The notes under the pieces were generated by a model, which had not been told where the DNA came from, made no database searches, and saw only the letters and a list, made by a program, of their open reading frames with translations. A DNA stretch of 64,000 bases from Saccharothrix syringae (GTDB lineage: Bacteria; Actinomycetota; Actinomycetes; Mycobacteriales; Pseudonocardiaceae), in assembly GCF_009498035.1 (NCBI RefSeq), contig NZ_CP034550.1, forward strand, positions 2,294,001-2,358,000. The letters run 5' to 3'. This document shows, one piece after another, positions 34,640 to 42,935 of the stretch; position 1 is the first letter of the stretch; every line of letters begins with the position of its first letter. A program made the position numbers and the translations under genes.

Positions 34640-34956
34640 TCCGCGTCCTCCTGCTCGTCCTGCTCGCCGTCGCCGGCTGCTCCGCCGCGCCCGCCGAGGC
34701 GCCCGCCGGGCCGCTCGTGCTCCGGCTGTCGGTCGACGAGGCGTCGCCGCGGCGGGTCGAGGCGGTGCGCGGGCAGGCCGTGGAGCTGACCGTCACCAGC
34801 CGGGAGCCGGTGGAGGTGCACGTGCACGGGTTCGACGTGCTGGGCCGGGCCGAGGACGGCAAGCCCGCCGAGCTGCGGTTCACCGCCGACCGGACCGGCA
34901 CCTTCGACGTCGAGGCCCACCCGGACACCCTGCTGGTCCAGCTGGTGGTGCGGTGA
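34636..34956 (+). CDS. Cupredoxin-like lipoprotein
   Basis: The 106-residue protein has a lipoprotein signal (LLLVLLAVAGC, Cys near 15). It has a small beta-sandwich with the sequence VTSREPVEVHVHGFDVLG, matching the start of cupredoxin-type domains (EVHVHGFD), and the ending GTFDVEAHPDTLLVQLVV. The two His residues of VHVHG and the His of EAHP are possible copper ligands, although the normal Cys and Met ligands of type-1 copper proteins are missing. It overlaps both neighbours by 4 bp (GTGA). Confidence 0.8.
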   Translation: MIRVLLLVLLAVAGCSAAPAEAPAGPLVLRLSVDEASPRRVEAVRGQAVELTVTSREPVEVHVHGFDVLGRAEDGKPAELRFTADRTGTFDVEAHPDTLLVQLVVR

Positions 34957-36044
34957 CCGCGCTGGCGCACGGCGTCGGCGCGCGGCACGACCTGCCGCTG
35001 CCGCTGGACCTGGTGCTCCAGGGCGCGGCGGTGGCGCTGCTGGCGTCGTTCCTGGCGCTGGGGCTGCTGTGGACGGAGCCCCGGTTCTCGGCGGTCCCGG
35101 ACGAGGAGGGCCGGGACCGGTGGCCGGTGCGGGCGGCGGTGGCGGTCGGCCTGCTGCTGGTGCCCGCGGCGGCGTGGCCGCACCTGGTGTTCGTGCTGCT
35201 GTGGGTGGGCGTGCCGGTGCTGTCGGTGCTGGTCGGCCCGGTGTGGCGGGTGCTCAACCCGCTGCGCCTGGCCACCCGGTTCTCCCTCGGGCGCGCCTAC
35301 CCCGAGCGGCTCGGGCACTGGCCCGCCGCGGTGGGCCTGTTCGCGTTCACCTGGGTCGAGCTGGTCGAGCCGGACGCGTTGCCGTGGTTCCTGGTGGCCC
35401 ACGCCGCGGTCGGCGTGGCGGGCGGCGTGGTGTTCGGGTCGACGTGGTTCGAGCGGGCCGACGGGTTCGAGGTGTTCTCCACCCTGCTGGGGCGGCTGTC
35501 CCCGCTGCGCGGCAACCCGTTCCGGCGGCTCGTCGCCACGCCCGTGCGGCCCGGCCTGGTGGCCGTGGTGGCGGTGCTGCTCGGGTCCACCGCGTTCGAC
35601 GGCCTCGGGTCGGCGCCGAGCTGGGAGCGGCTCGGCGTGCCCGACGCGCTGGGCCTGCTCGGGGCGGTGCTGCTGGTGGCGGGCACCTACCTGCTGGCCT
35701 GCCGGGCGTTCGGCGGGCGGTTGGCGCACTCGCTCGTGCCGATCGTGGCGGGGTACGTGGTGGCGCACTACTACTCGCTGCTGGCCGTGGAGGGCCAGCG
35801 GGCGGTGGCGCTGCTGGTCGGCGCGACCGGCTTCGTGCCGGACGACGCGCCCGCCGCGCCCCTGCTGGTGGCGTCGGTGCAGGTGGGCGCGGTGCTGGCG
35901 GGGCACCTGCTCGGCGTGGTCGCGGCGCACGACCGCGCGCTGCGCCTGCTGCCGCCGCAGCGGCACCTGACCGGCCAGGTGCCGCTGCTGGTGCTGATGG
36001 TCGGGTACACGTCCGGGGGACTGGCCCTGCTGTTCGCCGCGTGA
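34953..36044 (+). CDS. Polytopic membrane protein, last gene of the cluster
   Basis: The 363-residue protein has about nine membrane helices and starts LAHGVGARHDLPLPLDLVLQ, again with His residues near the extracytoplasmic N-terminus. Motifs such as GPVWRVLNPLRL, GSTWFERADGFEVFSTLLGR and YVVAHYYSLLAVEGQ look conserved. I recall similar actinobacterial membrane proteins being labelled 'fenitrothion hydrolase', but I would not rely on that name. It overlaps the cupredoxin-like gene by 4 bp. A short hairpin (GCACCGGTC at 36045, GACCGGTGC at 36068) directly after the stop may end the operon. Confidence 0.65.
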   Translation: MTALAHGVGARHDLPLPLDLVLQGAAVALLASFLALGLLWTEPRFSAVPDEEGRDRWPVRAAVAVGLLLVPAAAWPHLVFVLLWVGVPVLSVLVGPVWRVLNPLRLATRFSLGRAYPERLGHWPAAVGLFAFTWVELVEPDALPWFLVAHAAVGVAGGVVFGSTWFERADGFEVFSTLLGRLSPLRGNPFRRLVATPVRPGLVAVVAVLLGSTAFDGLGSAPSWERLGVPDALGLLGAVLLVAGTYLLACRAFGGRLAHSLVPIVAGYVVAHYYSLLAVEGQRAVALLVGATGFVPDDAPAAPLLVASVQVGAVLAGHLLGVVAAHDRALRLLPPQRHLTGQVPLLVLMVGYTSGGLALLFAA

Positions 36045-36459
36045 GCACCGGTCGGCGTGACCACGCGGACCGGTGCTGCGCGAGACGACACGAACCGGTG
36101 ATTCGGAAAAAGGCGGGACCCGGTGATCCGCGTCGAGGCCCTGACCGGTGGACGAAACGCGCCCACGAACCGGTGGGTGAACGCGGGACCACCGAATCGG
36201 GCAGTGCTCGGCAACTGTCGGTCGTGCCCGCGCCACCACGGCTGGGCCAACCGGGTAGCCCCGTCGGGCCTGCGGGACCGCACTCCGGCGGTCCCGGGCA
36301 GGTCTGTAACCCGTTGCGGTGAAGCGCTGTCACCTGTCCGTTTAGCTTTCCTGGGCACACGGATGAATGAGCTTGTTCCCGCTGACGGGCGATCACTACG
36401 TTTCAAAATGTGAAATTTGCGGATCTGTGGAATTCGTCCTGCGGTGCGAGAGGGCCGAA
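36045..36459. other. 415-bp intergenic region
   Basis: The left part repeats ACCGGTG about six times within 150 bp, starting with the GCACCGGTC/GACCGGTGC hairpin (36045-36076). The right part (about 36340-36440) is unusually AT-rich for this genome (TTCAAAATGTGAAATTTGC) and probably holds the promoter of the DUF4239 gene; I cannot fix the -10. No gene is seen. Confidence 0.45.
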
Positions 36460-37221
36460 ATGAGCATCTACCTCACAGGTCTGCTGTGGGTGGGTGGCGC
36501 GGCCGTGGTCGCCGCGCTGCTGGCCTACCTGATCCGCAGGTACGGCGACGAGGGCGGCAGGCCCGACAACAACGAGGCCGCCGGGCAGGTCTTCACGATC
36601 GTGGCGGGCCTGCAGGCGGTCCTGGTCGCGTTCGTGCTCATCGCCCTGTTCGACGCCGTCACCCAGGCGGGTGAAGCGGCCTACCGCGAGGCGGACAGCC
36701 TGGTCGCGGCGACGTGGGCCAGCGACGCGCTGTCCGCCGAGACCGGCGACGAGGTCCGGCGGCTCTCCCGCGCCTACGCGACCACGGTGATCGACGACGA
36801 GTGGCCCGCCATGCGGGCGGGCGCGGACTTCCCCACCGCCACCGGCTGGGACCAGCTCGACGAGCTGCGCCGCCTGGTGGCCCAGGCGCCCGCGGACGGC
36901 GAGTGGCAGGTCGACCGCAAGACCGAGGCCAGCGACCAGCTGTGGGAGGTCTACGAGGCCCGGCAGGAGCGGCTGGACGCGGCGGGCGGCGCGATCAGCA
37001 CGGTCGTGTGGTTCGTGCTCATCGCGGGCAGCGTGCTGTCGATCGTCCTGGCGCTGCTGTTCGGCGGCCCGCTGATCCGCACGCACGTGGTCATCGTGGC
37101 GACCCTGGCCGCGACCATCACCCTGCTGCTGTTCGCCACCTACCAGCTGCAGAACCCGTTCGGCGGCGGCGCCGACGTCTCGCCGGACGCGTTCGAGGCG
37201 GCCATAGAGCGGTTCGGATGA
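36460..37221 (+). CDS. DUF4239-type (bestrophin-like) membrane protein
   Basis: The 253-residue protein resembles DUF4239, a bestrophin-like family of bacterial membrane proteins. It has two N-terminal helices (about 3-25 and 45-68: GLQAVLVAFVLIALFDAVTQ), a helical cytoplasmic section containing EADSLVAATWASDAL and AYATTVIDDEWPAM, and two C-terminal helices (about 180-230). The start ATG 36460 has GAGAGGG about 6 nt upstream. A longer frame to 36367 lacks the family sequence. It overlaps the next gene at ATGA, so the two are co-expressed. Confidence 0.82.
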   Translation: MSIYLTGLLWVGGAAVVAALLAYLIRRYGDEGGRPDNNEAAGQVFTIVAGLQAVLVAFVLIALFDAVTQAGEAAYREADSLVAATWASDALSAETGDEVRRLSRAYATTVIDDEWPAMRAGADFPTATGWDQLDELRRLVAQAPADGEWQVDRKTEASDQLWEVYEARQERLDAAGGAISTVVWFVLIAGSVLSIVLALLFGGPLIRTHVVIVATLAATITLLLFATYQLQNPFGGGADVSPDAFEAAIERFG

Positions 37222-38339
37222 TCGAGTTCCTGGCGCTCGCCGCCTGCACCGCCATCCAGGTGGAGGCGGGGGCGCACGGGCCCTCGTCCGTGTTCCAGGT
37301 GCAGTACCCCGCCGGTTCGGCCACCCCCCTGGGCACGCTGGACCGGCGGCTCAACGCCATCGGCTACTCCCACGCCCAGAACCTGGTCTACGGCGTGGAC
37401 GACGACGGCAGGCTGGTCGCGCTCGACCGCTCGGGCCGGCTGGTCGGCACCCCGTCCCCGCCGGTGCACCTGCTGCGGCACGCGGTGGCCGGCGCCGTGG
37501 TGGGCGAGCGGCTGGTGGTGCGCGTCGGCCCGTGGCTGTACTCGGTGGGCATCGACCCGGGCAGCGCCGACTACGGGCGCATCTCGCACGAGGCGTCGCT
37601 GTGGCCGCCCGCCGAGGGCCTGGCCGTGGACGACTTCGACCTCAACGCCGCCGACGGCCTGCTGTACGGGGTGACCACGCACGGCCAGGGCGCCACCGTG
37701 GTGACGGTCGACCCGACCACCGGCCGGGTGAACCGGGTGCCGGGCACGGGCAGGCTGCCGGGCGGCAGCGGCTACGGCGCGGTGACGCTGAGCGGCGACG
37801 GTTCCCTCTACGTGACGAACAACCGCCACGACGGCCGCAGCGTGCTCTACCGGGTGGCGCTGGACGGCTCGGGCGCGGTCACCGAGATCTCCGTGCGCCC
37901 CGGCCTGAACACCACCGACTCGTCGGGCTGCCTGGCCGCGCCGCCCGTGGTCGAGCCGCCGCAGCCGACCCCGACGCCCACCCCGCCCCAGCCGACCCCG
38001 CCGCAGCCCACCCCGCCGCAGCCGACCACGACCACCCCGCCACCGGGGGCCCAGCCCGTCGTCCCGCCGCGCGTGCCGCCGCCCGCGCCGCCACCGAACC
38101 AGCCGAACGAGCCGGTCCCGCCGACCCCCGAGCCGCCACCCGGCTCCGAGCCCGCGCCGCCCCAGCAGCAGACGCCGCCACCGCCGCCCGGGGATTTCAA
38201 CCTGCCCGAGCGGAAGAACGCGTCCCAGGCGGCGGAGGTGCGCCACAACGTGCGCGACCAGCGCCGCTGGAGCATGGCGGCGATCCTGCTGATCCTCGGT
38301 GCGGGCGCGCTGGCCCGGCAGTCCGCCCGGCGGCGCTGA
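37218..38339 (+). CDS. Surface-anchored propeller-like protein with proline-rich stalk
   Basis: The 373-residue protein has a weak N-terminal export signal (MIEFLALAACTAIQ). A repeat region of about 220 residues follows with propeller-like blades (GYSHAQNLVYGVDDDGRLVA, NAADGLLYGVTTHGQG, GDGSLYVTNN). A 100-residue proline-rich stalk (about 240-335, PQPTP units) leads to a basic segment and one C-terminal membrane helix (SMAAILLILGAGALA) with an RRR stop. This resembles a wall-spanning, membrane-anchored surface protein. It starts at ATG 37218, overlapping the DUF4239 stop by 4 bp. Confidence 0.8.
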   Translation: MIEFLALAACTAIQVEAGAHGPSSVFQVQYPAGSATPLGTLDRRLNAIGYSHAQNLVYGVDDDGRLVALDRSGRLVGTPSPPVHLLRHAVAGAVVGERLVVRVGPWLYSVGIDPGSADYGRISHEASLWPPAEGLAVDDFDLNAADGLLYGVTTHGQGATVVTVDPTTGRVNRVPGTGRLPGGSGYGAVTLSGDGSLYVTNNRHDGRSVLYRVALDGSGAVTEISVRPGLNTTDSSGCLAAPPVVEPPQPTPTPTPPQPTPPQPTPPQPTTTTPPPGAQPVVPPRVPPPAPPPNQPNEPVPPTPEPPPGSEPAPPQQQTPPPPPGDFNLPERKNASQAAEVRHNVRDQRRWSMAAILLILGAGALARQSARRR

Positions 38340-38597
38340 CGCCCCCGCGCACACCCGGCCGCCTGCCCCACGACGTCGTGCCGGCGGTCCTGGAACGCGC
38401 GCTCGGTGACCCCGCGCGCAGGAGCCGGCGCGTGCCGCGGCGGACCTGTCCGACGTGGACGGACGCGCCCCCCGACGGACTGGGGGCATCCGCTTCCGCC
38501 TGCGCCGCCGACCCGCCGGCACTCCTCCGAAGGTAGGACCCGCGCGAGTACCGTCGAAGGACGTGGCCGGGGCGTTCACCGCCCTACGTTTCCGGGC

Positions 38598-39731
38598 ATG
38601 GGTGGAGGACGGATCGCGGCACTGGACGTGCTGCGCGGGGTGGCGATCCTCGGCACGCTGGGCATGAACGCGTGGGTGTTCACGCACCCCGGCGGGCCGG
38701 CGGGGTTCATGGCGGACCCGGGGAGCACGGGCGACGCGCTGCTGCGCGTGCTCAGCAACGGCAAGTTCCTCGGCCTGCTGTCGATCATGTTCGGCATCGG
38801 GCTGGCGATCCAGCACCGGTCGGCCGTGCGGCGCGGCCGGCGTTGGCCGGGGTGGTACCTGTGGCGGTCGGCGTTGCTGCTGCTGGAAGGTCTGCTGCAC
38901 TACGTGCTGATCTTCGAGTTCGACGTGCTCGTGTTCTACGCGCTGGTGTCGGTGCCGGTGGCGTTCCTGGTCGGCCGGAGCCGCCGGGTGCAGCTGGGCT
39001 GGGCGGTCGGCGCCGGGGTGCTGCACCTGTCGTTCGTCGGGTTGCTCACCCTCGGGCTGCTCGCCGGCCGGGCGCGGTTGAGCGACCCGACGTTCGTGCC
39101 GGGCACGGACACCTGGCCGGGGCAGGTGCGGGACCGCCTGGAGTTCTTCTGGGCCTTCCGCGCCGAGGGCGTCTTCGTGCTGCCGCTGGGCACGGTGCTG
39201 TTCCTGGCCGGCGCGCTGCTGTTCGGGGCGGGCGCGCTGGAGGGCTCCGCCCGCGGCCGGCTGCTCCGGCGGCGGTTGACGGCGTGGGGCCTCGGGCTGG
39301 GCGTGCCGCTGAACCTGGCGACCACCCTGGCCGGGCCGGCGTGGTTCGCCGTCGACCGGTACGTCAGCGCGCCCCTGGTCGCGTTCGGCCTGCTCGGCGG
39401 GATCGCCGCGCTGGTCGAGCGGATGCGCGCCGAACCGGGGTGGCTGCGCCGGGGCGTCACCGCGGTCGGGCGGTCGGCGCTGAGCTGCTACATCGCCCAG
39501 AACGTCCTGGCGTCGGTGCTCTGCTACCAGTGGGGGCTGGGCCTGGCCCGGCGGTGGGGGCACCTGGGCGCGTGGTTCACCGCCGGGACGTGGCTGGTGG
39601 TCTCGGCGGTGCTGCTGCTGGGCGCGTCGTGGTGGATGCGGCGCTTCGACCGCGGCCCGGTGGAGGCGCTGTGGGAGCGGCTGTACCGGGCCCCACAACG
39701 ACTTCTAAGCCCACGTGAGGTTTTCCGCTAG
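38598..39731 (+). CDS. DUF418-family (YeiB-like) membrane protein
   Basis: The 377-residue protein opens with RIAALDVLRGVAILGTLGMN, the acyltransferase-like start of DUF418 proteins. It has about ten membrane helices and ends with a typical DUF418 region (VGRSALSCYIAQNVLASVLCY, then RRFDRGPVEALWERLY). Its function is unknown; such proteins may transport or modify envelope components. TACGTT (38585-38590) lies 7 nt before ATG 38598, so the start is probably leaderless. The 258-bp gap before it has no recognisable gene. Confidence 0.88.
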   Translation: MGGGRIAALDVLRGVAILGTLGMNAWVFTHPGGPAGFMADPGSTGDALLRVLSNGKFLGLLSIMFGIGLAIQHRSAVRRGRRWPGWYLWRSALLLLEGLLHYVLIFEFDVLVFYALVSVPVAFLVGRSRRVQLGWAVGAGVLHLSFVGLLTLGLLAGRARLSDPTFVPGTDTWPGQVRDRLEFFWAFRAEGVFVLPLGTVLFLAGALLFGAGALEGSARGRLLRRRLTAWGLGLGVPLNLATTLAGPAWFAVDRYVSAPLVAFGLLGGIAALVERMRAEPGWLRRGVTAVGRSALSCYIAQNVLASVLCYQWGLGLARRWGHLGAWFTAGTWLVVSAVLLLGASWWMRRFDRGPVEALWERLYRAPQRLLSPREVFR

Positions 39732-39755
39732 ATCACCCCTGAGGTTTTCCCCAGT

Positions 39756-39804
39756 GAACTCGGCGGTCCACCACATGGTCCGCCGAGTTCCCCCTCCGTA
39801 GCGT
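39756..39804 (+). promoter_or_regulatory. 15-bp inverted repeat plus leaderless -10 before the beta-lactamase-family gene
   Basis: GAACTCGGCGG plus TCCA (39756-39770) and TGGT plus CCGCCGAGTTC (39776-39790) form 15-bp arms with one mismatch around 5 nt. TAGCGT (39799-39804) follows and lies 7 nt before ATG 39812. The dyad covers the -35 position, so it may be an operator. It also lies 25 bp past the DUF418 stop and could instead terminate that gene; no T-run follows. Confidence 0.5.
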
Positions 39805-39811
39805 CATCCCC

Positions 39812-40837
39812 ATGAAGATCACCTCCCTGCTCCTGGCCACGACCCTGGTCACCGGCGGCACCCCGCCGGCCGACCAGCTCGACTCCTGGGTGGCCAACCA
39901 CTGGGCCTCCGCGGCCCTCGTGCGGGTCACCGACGCCACCGGCACGACGGCGCACGCGGCCGGCGAGGCGCGCGTGGACGGGCACTTCCGCATCGGCAGC
40001 GTCACCAAGACCTTCGTGGCCACCGTGGTGCTGCAACTGGTGGACGAGGGCCGCGTGGCGCTGGACGACCCGGTGGCGCGGTACGTCGACGGCGTGCCGA
40101 AGGGCGACCGGATCACCGTGCGCCAGGTCCTGGACCACACCAGCGGCCTCTACGACTACGCCCACGACGAGGGCTGGTCCACCAACCGCTGGCGCGGCAC
40201 CGCCAGGTTCCGCTCCTACCGGCCGCAGGAGCTGCTGGACGCGGCCTTCAGCCACCCGTCGAACTTCGACCCGGGCCAGGGCTGGCGCTACTCCAACACC
40301 AACTACGTCGTGGCCGGCCGCATCATCGAACGGATCACCGGCAGGCCCTACGGCGCCGAGATCACCACCCGGATCATCGAACCGCTGGGCCTGGAGCACA
40401 CCAGCCTCCCCGGCAACCGCCCCACCCTCCCGCACCCCCACGCCCGCGGCTACACCGAGGTGGACGGCCGCCTGGTCGACGCCACCCTGATGAACCCCTC
40501 CCTGGACTGGGCCGCGGGCGAGATGATCTCCACCACGAGCGACCTCGACCGCTTCCTGGAGGCCCTGCTGGGCGGCCACCTGACCAGTGCCGAGTCCCTG
40601 GCGGCCATGCGCACCACCACCCCCACCGGCTCGATCTTCGCCTACGGCCTGGGCCTCCAGCGCTACGACCTGCCCTGCGGCCGATCGGTCTGGGGCCACG
40701 GCGGCGAACTGATCGGCTACCTCACCTACGCCGTCCGCGCCGACGACGGGAGGAGGGCCGTGCTGTCCTACAACCCCCTGCCGGGCGAGGTACCGGCAGA
40801 AGCCGTGATCGGCCTGTTCAGCGACGTGTTCTGCTGA
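39812..40837 (+). CDS. Serine beta-lactamase family protein (class C / D-Ala-D-Ala carboxypeptidase-like)
   Basis: The 341-residue protein has a short signal-like N-terminus (MKITSLLLATTLVTGG) and a beta-lactamase fold. The active site has SxxK at Ser63-Lys66 (GSVTKTF), YSN at 160-162 and the third motif HGG at 296-298 (VWGHGGEL). HGG rather than KTG fits the D-aminopeptidase/esterase-like and D,D-carboxypeptidase (S12) group more than a true beta-lactamase. It is probably exported and acts on cell-wall peptides or related amides; the substrate is uncertain. Confidence 0.9.
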   Translation: MKITSLLLATTLVTGGTPPADQLDSWVANHWASAALVRVTDATGTTAHAAGEARVDGHFRIGSVTKTFVATVVLQLVDEGRVALDDPVARYVDGVPKGDRITVRQVLDHTSGLYDYAHDEGWSTNRWRGTARFRSYRPQELLDAAFSHPSNFDPGQGWRYSNTNYVVAGRIIERITGRPYGAEITTRIIEPLGLEHTSLPGNRPTLPHPHARGYTEVDGRLVDATLMNPSLDWAAGEMISTTSDLDRFLEALLGGHLTSAESLAAMRTTTPTGSIFAYGLGLQRYDLPCGRSVWGHGGELIGYLTYAVRADDGRRAVLSYNPLPGEVPAEAVIGLFSDVFC

Positions 40838-40904
40838 CCGGTCGGTTCGCAGTGAATCGACGTGCCGGCTTCTCCGGCGCAGCGATGCGTTCCGAGATCG
40901 CCAC

Positions 40905-41645
40905 GTGCGCGAGGAGGTCTCGACCGATGAGCCGTGGGCTCGTCCGGAGCCGTTGATCCCAGTGGGTCCGAGGCGCTTCCGCCACCCGGGCCGCGGGCGT
41001 GCCGACGACCGGGCCGCCTTGGCGGGCATCCTGTACGCGGTGCGCACCGGCATCGGGTGGAACAGGCTGCCCACCGCCCTGTTCGGCACCTCGGGCACGA
41101 CGTGGCGGCGGCGATTGCGCGGGTGGCGTGGGGCTGGGGTGTGACGGTGGTGCCCGAGCGGCTGCGCGGGTGGCGCGGGGCTGGGGCGCGATGTGGTGGC
41201 GGCGGTTGCGCGGGTGGCGTGGGGCTGGGGTGTGACAGCGGTGCACGAGCGGCTGCCCGCCGAGCCGCGCGCCGCCGGGCCGCCGGACCTGTCCGCCACG
41301 CCGGTCGACTCGCCCCACCCGCGCCCCCGAAGGGGGACCACACCGGGCCGCCCCCGCTCGACCGACGCGACCTCGGCCCTCGGCACCACCCGGTCCCCGA
41401 CGCCACGGGCGTCCCGCCCACCGCCACCCCGCCCACCGCGCCACCCCGACCACGACAACCGCAACGACGCCACCCAGCAGACCCGCTGATCGACACCGTC
41501 CCGCCGGTCCGGGACGTGCTCGGCACACCGCGCCACCGGCCTCACCCGCTCTACACCGACCGAGGCCACGACCGGACAAGTACCGCAGCCTGCTCCGCGC
41601 CCGCGGCATCACTCGGTCATCCTGGGTGCGGGTAGTGGCCGACCG
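40905..41645 (+). pseudogene. Decayed IS5-family (DDE) transposase
   Basis: Pieces of an IS5-type transposase lie in order but in different frames. The N-terminal part reads EPLIPVGPRRFRHPGRGRAD, then GILYAVRTGIGWNRLPTALF (from 40905 to about 41140). A middle NRNDATQQT appears near 41455, and the C-terminal part IDTVPPVRDVLGTPRHRPHP, then YTDRGHDRT (about 41490-41580), then YRSLLRARGITR after a frameshift. About 100 bp around 41107-41250 carry GCGCGGGTGGCG three times (41117, 41164, 41208), a local duplication of the WRRRLRGWRGAG codons. Terminal inverted repeats were not found. Confidence 0.72.
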
Positions 41646-41715
41646 CGGCGACGCCATCACCGGCACCACCACACCGGCCCCGGGAATTACCCGTCCTGCG
41701 GTTCCCCACTACCCA

Positions 41716-41721
41716 TACCCT
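41716..41721 (+). promoter_or_regulatory. Leaderless -10 (TACCCT) of the LysR gene
   Basis: TACCCT lies 6 nt before ATG 41728, predicting transcription from the start codon. Confidence 0.5.
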
Positions 41722-41727
41722 TCGGCC

Positions 41728-42648
41728 ATGAGTCCCCTCGACGTGGACACGCGCGTGCTGCGCTACTTCGTGGCCGTGGCCGAACGGTTGAGCTTCACCG
41801 CCGCGGCCCGCGACCTGTACGTGTCCCAACCCGCGCTGAGCAGGCAGATCAAGCAGCTCGAAGAGGACCTGGGCACGGAGCTGTTCGTGCGCACCGGCCG
41901 CGAGATCCGCCTGACCGGCGCCGGCGCCGAAATGCTCCCCCTGGCCCGCCGGGTCCTGCACGACTGGCGCGAGACGGCCCGCGTGGTCCGCTCCGCGGCC
42001 GCCGCCGAGCGGAACGTCCTGCGCGTCGGCTTCGTGGCCTCCGGCGGCGGCAGCGTGGCCAGGAGGGCGAGGGCGACGTTCGCCGAGCAGCGACCGGAGG
42101 TCACCGTCGAGCCCAAGCGCTTCGACTGGGGCGGCGAACCCGACGCCCTGCGCCAGGGCCTGGTGGACGTGGCGTTCGTCTGGCTGCCCGCCGACACCAC
42201 CGGCCTGCGCTCCCGGGTCGTGGCGACCGAGCAGCGCTACGTCGCCCTGTCCCGCGACCACCGCCTGACCGGACGGCCGTCGGTGTCCATAGCCGACCTC
42301 GGCGACGAGCCGCTGATGTGGACGCGCAAGGCGCCCAAGGAGTGGGTGGACTGGTGGGCGGTCAACCCCAGGCCGGACGGCCGCGAACCCGTGTGGGGAC
42401 CGGAGAACGACAACGTCGAGGAGATGCTGGAGCACGTCGCCACGGGAGCGGCGGTGTGCATCGGCCCCGAGTCGATGGCGCTGTACTACGCCCACCCGGA
42501 CCTGGCGTGGAGGCCAATCGTCGACATCGAGCCGCTGCGCATCGCGGTGGCCTGGGTGCCGGAGAGCCGGAGCGAGGTGGTGGAGGCGTTCGTGGAGGCG
42601 GCGGTGAGGTTGGCCGGCGAGGTCCCGCAGGACGTCCAGGGCGGGTGA
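41728..42648 (+). CDS. LysR-family transcriptional regulator
   Basis: The 306-residue regulator has an N-terminal winged HTH (about 8-67: LRYFVAVAERLSFTAAARDL, then VSQPALSRQIKQLEEDLG). A periplasmic-binding-like effector domain follows (about 95-295: VLRVGFVASGGGSVARRARA, then DALRQGLVDVAFVWLP). No divergent target gene is visible: the upstream DNA is the transposase remnant, and it may have been separated from its target. The start ATG 41728 fits the domain and has a leaderless -10. Confidence 0.93.
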   Translation: MSPLDVDTRVLRYFVAVAERLSFTAAARDLYVSQPALSRQIKQLEEDLGTELFVRTGREIRLTGAGAEMLPLARRVLHDWRETARVVRSAAAAERNVLRVGFVASGGGSVARRARATFAEQRPEVTVEPKRFDWGGEPDALRQGLVDVAFVWLPADTTGLRSRVVATEQRYVALSRDHRLTGRPSVSIADLGDEPLMWTRKAPKEWVDWWAVNPRPDGREPVWGPENDNVEEMLEHVATGAAVCIGPESMALYYAHPDLAWRPIVDIEPLRIAVAWVPESRSEVVEAFVEAAVRLAGEVPQDVQGG

Positions 42649-42833
42649 GAGGTCCGGCACCTCGCCCCCACGGCCCCGCCGGCGGAGTGCTTCACCGCCT
42701 CGACCGGCATGGGGGTGCCGCGCCACGCGATCCTGATCAGCCCCGAGGCCGGGAACCGCGATTCGCGTGGTCGGCGGAGTGCGACTGACTGCCGCCCGCT
42801 GCCCCTCGTCGTCCGTCCCCGTCCACCCCGACC

Positions 42834-42931
42834 GACGAGTTCCGGCCGGCGAGTCCCGGCCGGCGAGTCCCGGCCCGCGAGTCCCACCCAACGAGCCCCA
42901 CCCAACGAGCCCCACCCAACGAGCCCTGACC
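42834..42931 (+). repeat. Seven tandem copies of a 14-bp repeat
   Basis: A 14-mer with CGAG at positions 3-6 repeats at 42834, 42848, 42862, 42876, 42890, 42904 and 42918. Its form drifts from GGCGAGTCCCGGCC to AACGAGCCCCACCC. It ends 4 bp before the stop codon of the leftward AraC-type gene, so it lies directly downstream of that gene. The rest of the 287-bp gap has no recognisable gene. Confidence 0.85.
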
Positions 42932-42935
42932 AGCG

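Noticed and set aside
38340..38597. A kinase-like or short protein fragment in the gap before the DUF418 gene
   Set aside because: A frame with VVPAVLERALGDPARR faintly recalls a kinase linker, but no further match or start is present.
37140..39698. An 852-codon leftward open frame
   Set aside because: It is antisense to the proline-rich protein and DUF418 genes, and its His/Arg-rich translation matches no family.
42649..42833. A DUF397-like small gene on the minus strand
   Set aside because: The translation has a few similar residues but no WRKSS-type start, and no credible ribosome site or stop position.
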